Shown: positions 30,127-33,976 of the stretch, piece after piece
Numbering within the stretch: position 1 is the stretch's first letter
Layout of the letters: every line of letters starts with the position of its first letter
NCBI GenBank assembly: GCA_013360695.1
Contig: JABWBC010000026.1
Span: forward strand, 1-33,976
Direction: 5' to 3'
DNA length: 33,976 nt
From: Phycisphaerales bacterium
GTDB lineage: Bacteria; Planctomycetota; Phycisphaerae; Phycisphaerales; UBA1924
Notes under the pieces: generated by a model
Databases searched by the model: none
What the model was told of the DNA's origin: nothing
Seen by the model: the letters and a program-made list of their open reading frames with translations, nothing else
Made by a program: the position numbers and the translations under genes

Positions 30127-32181
30127 ATGCACGCCGCCGCCGGCCAGTCCGCTCACCCCACGCCCGACCACGCCGCCCACGCCCGTCCGGGCATGTCGAC
30201 CGAGCGCGTGCCCGTCACGGTCTACGCCAGCAGCAGCGCCGCCAGCCAGGCGGTCGCGGCCGAGATCGCGGACCTGATCCGTACGCGGGCGGCCCAGGGA
30301 AAGAAGGCCGTGCTGGGCCTCGCGACCGGCTCCACGCCGCACGGCGTGTATGAAGAACTCGTCCGCCTTCACAAGGAAGAAGGCCTTTCCTTCAAGAACG
30401 TGGTCTCGTTCAACCTCGACGAGTACCACCCCATGAACCCCGACGAGCTGCAGAGCTACCGGCGCTTCATGCGCGAGTATCTCTTCGACCGCGTCGACAT
30501 CGACCCCAAGAACGCCAACGTGCCCGACGGCACCATCAAGCGCCAAGACGTCGGCGCCTTCTGCGAGGAATACGAACGCAAGATCAAGGAAGCCGGCGGG
30601 ATCGACCTCCAGATCCTGGGCATCGGCCGCACCGGGCACGTCGGCTTCAACGAGCCCGGCTCGCCGCGCAACTCGCGCACGCGCCTCATCACGCTCGACT
30701 CCGTGACGCGCGGCGACGCGGCCAGCGATTTCTTCGGCGAGCGCCACGTCCCGCGCACCGCGATCACCATGGGCGTCGGCACCATCCTCGACGCCAAGAA
30801 GGTCCTGCTCATCGCCTTCGGCGAGCACAAGGCGCCGATCGTGAAGCGCGCCGTCGAGGGCGAGATCACCAGCACCGTCGCGGCCAGCTTCCTGCAGGAA
30901 CACCCGTGCGCCCGCTTCGTGCTCGACCCCGCCGCCGCGGCGGAGCTCACGCGGATCAAGACGCCCTGGCTGCTCGGCGGGCTCGACCAGTTCGGGCTGG
31001 CGTGGGACGACCATCTCACCAAGCGCGCCGTCATCTGGCTCGCCCAGACGCTGCGCAAGCCCATCCTGAAGCTCACCGAGGAAGACTACAACGAGCACGG
31101 CCTGCAGGAGCTTCTCACCACGCGCGGGAGCGCCTACGACATCAACATCGCCATCTTCCGCGCCATGCAGCGCACCATCACCGGCTGGCCGGGCGGAAAG
31201 CCCGGTCGCCCCAAGTTCATCCCCGGCAAGGGCGTCGACGAAGCGGGCACGCCCGACACCTTCCCCAAGCGCGTGCTGGTCTTCAGCCCCCACCCCGACG
31301 ATGACGTGATCTCGATGGGCGGCACGCTCATCCGCCTCTGCGACCAGGGGCACGAGGTCCACGTCGCCTACCAGACCTCCGGCAACATCGCCGTGTTCGA
31401 TGACAACGCGCTCCGCCACATCGATTTCGTCGTTGAGCTTTTCGAATCGCTCAGACTCGGGTCCAGCCTCGACGCGGTCCGAAAGCTCTCGGGCGATTTG
31501 CACAAGTTCGCGGCCACCAAGCGCGCGGGCCAGGTCGACATGCCCGAGCTTCAGACCATCAAGGGCCTGATCCGGCGCACCGAGGCCCGCGCGGGCGCGC
31601 GATACTCGGGCGTGAAGCCGGAGAACACGCACTTCCTCGACCTGCCGTTCTATGAGACCGGCGCGGTCCGCAAAAGGCCCCTGGGCGAGGAGGACGTGCG
31701 CATCACCGTCGAGCTTCTCCGCAAGATCAAGCCCCAGCAGGTCTACGCCGCGGGCGATCTTTCCGACCCGCACGGCACGCACCGCGTGTGCCTGAAGGCG
31801 ATCGTGCAGGCGATGCGGGTCGTCGCGAACGAAGCGTGGGCGGCCCAGTGCGAGGTGTGGCTGTACCGCGGCGCGTGGCAGGAATGGGGGCCGCACGAGA
31901 TCGAAATGGCCGTGCCCCTCTCGCCCAGCGAAGTCGAGCGCAAGCGCATGGCGATCTTCAAACACGAATCGCAGAAGGACAAGGCGCTCTTCCCCGGCGT
32001 GGACTCGCGCGAGTTCTGGCAGCGGGCCGAGGAGCGCAACCGCCACACGGCGCAGCTCTACGACGCGCTCGGCCTCCCCGAGTACCAGGCGATCGAGGGC
32101 TTCGTGTCGTGGAAGGTCTCGCCCGTCGATCCCGGCGTCGTCGAGGCCTACAGCAAGGGCGGCAAGGGCGCGAAGGGATGA
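30127..32181 (+). CDS. NagB-like deaminase / LmbE (PIG-L) deacetylase fusion
   Basis: This 684-residue two-domain protein joins amino-sugar metabolism steps. Domain 1 (about 25-310) is glucosamine-6-phosphate deaminase-like: LGLATGSTPHGVYEEL (62-77), SFNLDEYH with D98/E99, and GIGRTGHVGFNEPGS (165-179) with H171 and E176. Classical NagB has Asp where T169 stands. Domain 2 (about 380-650) is an LmbE/PIG-L zinc deacetylase: FSPHPDDD (H389, D391, D392) and GDLSDPHGTHR (H549, H552). This fusion also occurs in Bacteroidetes. Domain 2 could remove an acetyl group from an N-acetylated sugar and domain 1 deaminate it, but activity is unproven. ATG 30127 has GGAG six bases upstream; the first 25 residues are a His/Ala-rich extension. 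Confidence 0.92.
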   Translation: MHAAAGQSAHPTPDHAAHARPGMSTERVPVTVYASSSAASQAVAAEIADLIRTRAAQGKKAVLGLATGSTPHGVYEELVRLHKEEGLSFKNVVSFNLDEYHPMNPDELQSYRRFMREYLFDRVDIDPKNANVPDGTIKRQDVGAFCEEYERKIKEAGGIDLQILGIGRTGHVGFNEPGSPRNSRTRLITLDSVTRGDAASDFFGERHVPRTAITMGVGTILDAKKVLLIAFGEHKAPIVKRAVEGEITSTVAASFLQEHPCARFVLDPAAAAELTRIKTPWLLGGLDQFGLAWDDHLTKRAVIWLAQTLRKPILKLTEEDYNEHGLQELLTTRGSAYDINIAIFRAMQRTITGWPGGKPGRPKFIPGKGVDEAGTPDTFPKRVLVFSPHPDDDVISMGGTLIRLCDQGHEVHVAYQTSGNIAVFDDNALRHIDFVVELFESLRLGSSLDAVRKLSGDLHKFAATKRAGQVDMPELQTIKGLIRRTEARAGARYSGVKPENTHFLDLPFYETGAVRKRPLGEEDVRITVELLRKIKPQQVYAAGDLSDPHGTHRVCLKAIVQAMRVVANEAWAAQCEVWLYRGAWQEWGPHEIEMAVPLSPSEVERKRMAIFKHESQKDKALFPGVDSREFWQRAEERNRHTAQLYDALGLPEYQAIEGFVSWKVSPVDPGVVEAYSKGGKGAKG

Positions 32182-32271
32182 CGCGAGGCGCGACATTCCC
32201 ACCGCACACACGGCCACATCGCATATGAAGAGTGCGCCCGCACTCATCCGACACCACACGCGAGCCATTCC

Positions 32272-33976
32272 ATGAGCACCACATCCCCCATCGGCGTCGG
32301 CGTGATCGGCCTTGGATTCATGGGCGCCACGCACATCCGCGCCTACGCCGCCGCCCACGCCGCGGGGTTCAACTGCCCGCTCGTCGGCGTCTGCGATCAG
32401 GCGACGGAGCGCCTCACCGGGCGCGTCGTCACCAGCGGCAACATCGCAAAAGGCTGGACTGTGACCGGAACGGGCAAGATTTACGCATATTTCAACCCGA
32501 TTAGCGTTCACGATCTCGGAATCCAGTCGCTGGCAAAAGTCTTCTCAACAAACAGGCCTGCGGCACCAATCAACCACAGCACGGATGCGTCGCAACTAGA
32601 AACTGCGGGTGAAGCATCGTTTGACGGATCAGAACCCTCTACGGGGGCTCTCACCATTACTCCGACGGGCTCCTTCTCATTGGCAGATACAGTCGGGTTC
32701 CGTGCCATCGTGAAGAATTTCGGCACGTTCAATGAATCATCATACGAGTTGCGGTGGCAGGTTAACGGCGTTAATCAGCCCGCAATCAATAGAGGCCCAA
32801 TCGCTGCAGATGCAGTGGATACTGTAACATTCCAATGGAACCAGGCAGTAAATGGATCGCATACGCTGAAAGCGTGGACGGTTCTTGCCAACGACAGCAA
32901 CCCTGCCAACGACACCTCGACCATCTCATTCAATGTCGGCCGTGTTGCCGGAGATACGCTTTATACGTTTGTTGTCCCCAACCAGATAATTCTCGGTGTA
33001 GCCAAAATCGGTTCGGCCAACAAGCTTGCATTCACCAGTGGCGGGCAAAGCTCAACAATTGTCGAGGATAACAAGTGGATTGTCACCGATATGTACGGTG
33101 GAATTCTCGACACAAGCCACTTGCAGGTCAATCCGACAACCGGACAGGGTTTCGGCTTCCGAGATATTGCCTGGGACGGCCGCTGGTTGCTCACGAGCGA
33201 TGACACCAGAATTCGGAGAATCGATACGACAACATTCACGGAAATTGCCTCGCCCATCGTCACTACGATAAATCCGAACCGGGGCATCGCATACATGGGG
33301 CCGAACCGGATTTGGGTTTCAAACTTCACGACGAATCCTGTAACCCTCTTTGATACAACAGGGGCTACCGTACGTACCCTCGGAGTGCCATCAGTGGCAC
33401 CCTACGGCATTGCGTTCGACAGATGGACCTCAAGAACCAGGGGATATTTGTGGTACTCAGAGCCATCAACAACGGGCGGGCCGGTCAGGCTTTCGAAAGT
33501 TGACACAACAACAGGGGCAATCCTTACAACGTTCAACTATTCCTCCTTCACCGGTACGGGAGTGTCGGGTGGCCTTACTATCATCACTGATCATCCGGCC
33601 TATCCGAATGCAGTAATTGGGCTGCTGGTCGCCCAGCGGTTCCCCACCAGCCTGCTTATTGCCGTATATCTCGGCATAGACTCTACCACTGTTGGAGTAC
33701 AGGAAAACGGCGGACAACTGCCGGAAACGTTCATTCTCAGCCAGAACTACCCCAACCCGTTCAACCCAAGCACAACGATATCCTACGGACTGCCGACAGC
33801 TTCTCAGGTAAGTCTGAAGATCTACAATGTTCTTGGGCAAGCTATCGCCACATTGCGCGATGAAATTCAGGGACCCGGCGCCTACAGCGTGCAATGGGAT
33901 AACCAGGGTTCTTCGGTCTCAAGTGGTGTCTATTTCTATCGGCTGGAGGCAAAACCCGTTGACGGCAGCGCACCGT
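32272..33976 (+). CDS. Chimeric open frame: Gfo/Idh/MocA oxidoreductase start joined to a T9SS-type secreted protein, no stop in window
   Basis: From ATG 32272 the frame is open for 568 codons to the window end. Residues 1-58 are a Gfo/Idh/MocA Rossmann N-terminus ([20 protein letters not shown] ... LVGVCDQ), in GC-rich codons. From about residue 59 the composition falls to about 50% G+C, and the protein becomes Thr/Ser/Asn-rich. It has a CARDB-like beta region (about 140-225: [24 protein letters not shown]), a propeller-like region ([35 protein letters not shown]), and from 484 a type IX sorting domain ([11 protein letters not shown], 491-501; [17 protein letters not shown]). Such tails belong to Bacteroidota/Ignavibacteria-like cell-surface proteins. 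An assembly chimera is the simplest explanation; horizontal transfer or a true fusion is less likely. Confidence 0.75.
   Translation, partial: MSTTSPIGVGVIGLGFMGATHIRAYAAAHAAGFNCPLVGVCDQATERLTGRVVTSGNIAKGWTVTGTGKIYAYFNPISVHDLGIQSLAKVFSTNRPAAPINHSTDASQLETAGEASFDGSEPSTGALTITPTGSFSLADTVGFRAIVKNFGTFNESSYELRWQVNGVNQPAINRGPIAADAVDTVTFQWNQAVNGSHTLKAWTVLANDSNPANDTSTISFNVGRVAGDTLYTFVVPNQIILGVAKIGSANKLAFTSGGQSSTIVEDNKWIVTDMYGGILDTSHLQVNPTTGQGFGFRDIAWDGRWLLTSDDTRIRRIDTTTFTEIASPIVTTINPNRGIAYMGPNRIWVSNFTTNPVTLFDTTGATVRTLGVPSVAPYGIAFDRWTSRTRGYLWYSEPSTTGGPVRLSKVDTTTGAILTTFNYSSFTGTGVSGGLTIITDHPAYPNAVIGLLVAQRFPTSLLIAVYLGIDSTTVGVQENGGQLPETFILSQNYPNPFNPSTTISYGLPTASQVSLKIYNVLGQAIATLRDEIQGPGAYSVQWDNQGSSVSSGVYFYRLEAKPVDGSAP
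32440..32465. other. Abrupt composition junction, probable assembly breakpoint
   Basis: Codons up to AAC-ATC (residues 57-58) fit the GC-rich oxidoreductase. After GCA-AAA the codon third positions lose their G/C bias and the protein changes family. No inverted repeat, direct repeat or integrase signature is visible at the join. Confidence 0.65.

Noticed and set aside
29971-32511. N-terminal extension of the EEP lipoprotein frame antisense to the NagB-LmbE gene
   Set aside because: The lipoprotein signal begins at 29970, and the upstream part is a shadow of NagB-LmbE.
32450-33976. Evidence that the host has a type IX secretion system
   Set aside because: The only T9SS-like sequence lies beyond the composition break and most likely belongs to another organism.

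Overview
The window is very GC-rich, densely coded DNA (roughly two thirds G+C by eye) from about position 1 to 32450. It most resembles a planctomycete, probably of the Phycisphaerae. This is inferred from the gene set: a three-gene succinate dehydrogenase with a single cytochrome b subunit, a DUF1844 protein, a NagB/LmbE fusion, DUF1444, DUF3500 and SRAP proteins, and several weakly related lineage-type hypotheticals. Taxonomy was not tested by any search. From about 32450 to the end the DNA drops to about 50% G+C and encodes part of a secreted protein with a type IX secretion (Bacteroidota/Ignavibacteria-like) sorting tail. This looks like sequence from another organism joined in frame to a truncated oxidoreductase gene.

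Layout. On the minus strand, 259-4604 holds a probable operon read DUF1844 - sdhC - sdhA - sdhB, which makes complex II. A possible further minus-strand gene runs off the left edge. Diverging from it are a SurA-like lipoprotein (4778-6037), an intergenic block of short-period repeats, and a YraN-family nuclease-like protein (6220-6672). A hypothetical protein and a membrane histidine kinase lie on the minus strand (6697-9160). A plant-type ferredoxin-NADP reductase diverges from the kinase (9308-10273). Next are an exported HEAT-like protein, an oligopeptide-binding protein, a small unknown and an OppB-type permease (10506-15305), which form a partial peptide importer. The minus strand 15474-19529 carries a PrsW-like membrane protease, an unknown, a TrpG/PabA glutamine amidotransferase, a DUF3500 protein behind a strong hairpin, and a DUF1444 protein.

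The fatty-acid pair acpP-fabF (19947-21666) has a consensus promoter. It is followed by a DUF6265-like protein (minus), a stand-alone FliN, a GH15 glucoamylase-like enzyme, a two-TM protein (minus), an SRAP protein that lacks the family's catalytic cysteine, rpmH with an intrinsic terminator (minus), and RNase III with an apparent substitution of one catalytic acid. An endonuclease/phosphatase-family lipoprotein (minus) then diverges from the NagB-LmbE fusion.

Three themes cut across the genes. First, intergenic spaces repeatedly contain degenerate tandem arrays with a strict 7- or 8-base period, comparable to cyanobacterial STRR heptamers. Second, several genes without a Shine-Dalgarno sequence have a -10-like hexamer ending 6-7 bases before ATG, as expected for leaderless mRNAs. 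Third, three enzymes (SRAP, RNase III, NagB) depart from their family consensus at catalytic positions. No tRNA, rRNA, CRISPR array or insertion sequence was seen.
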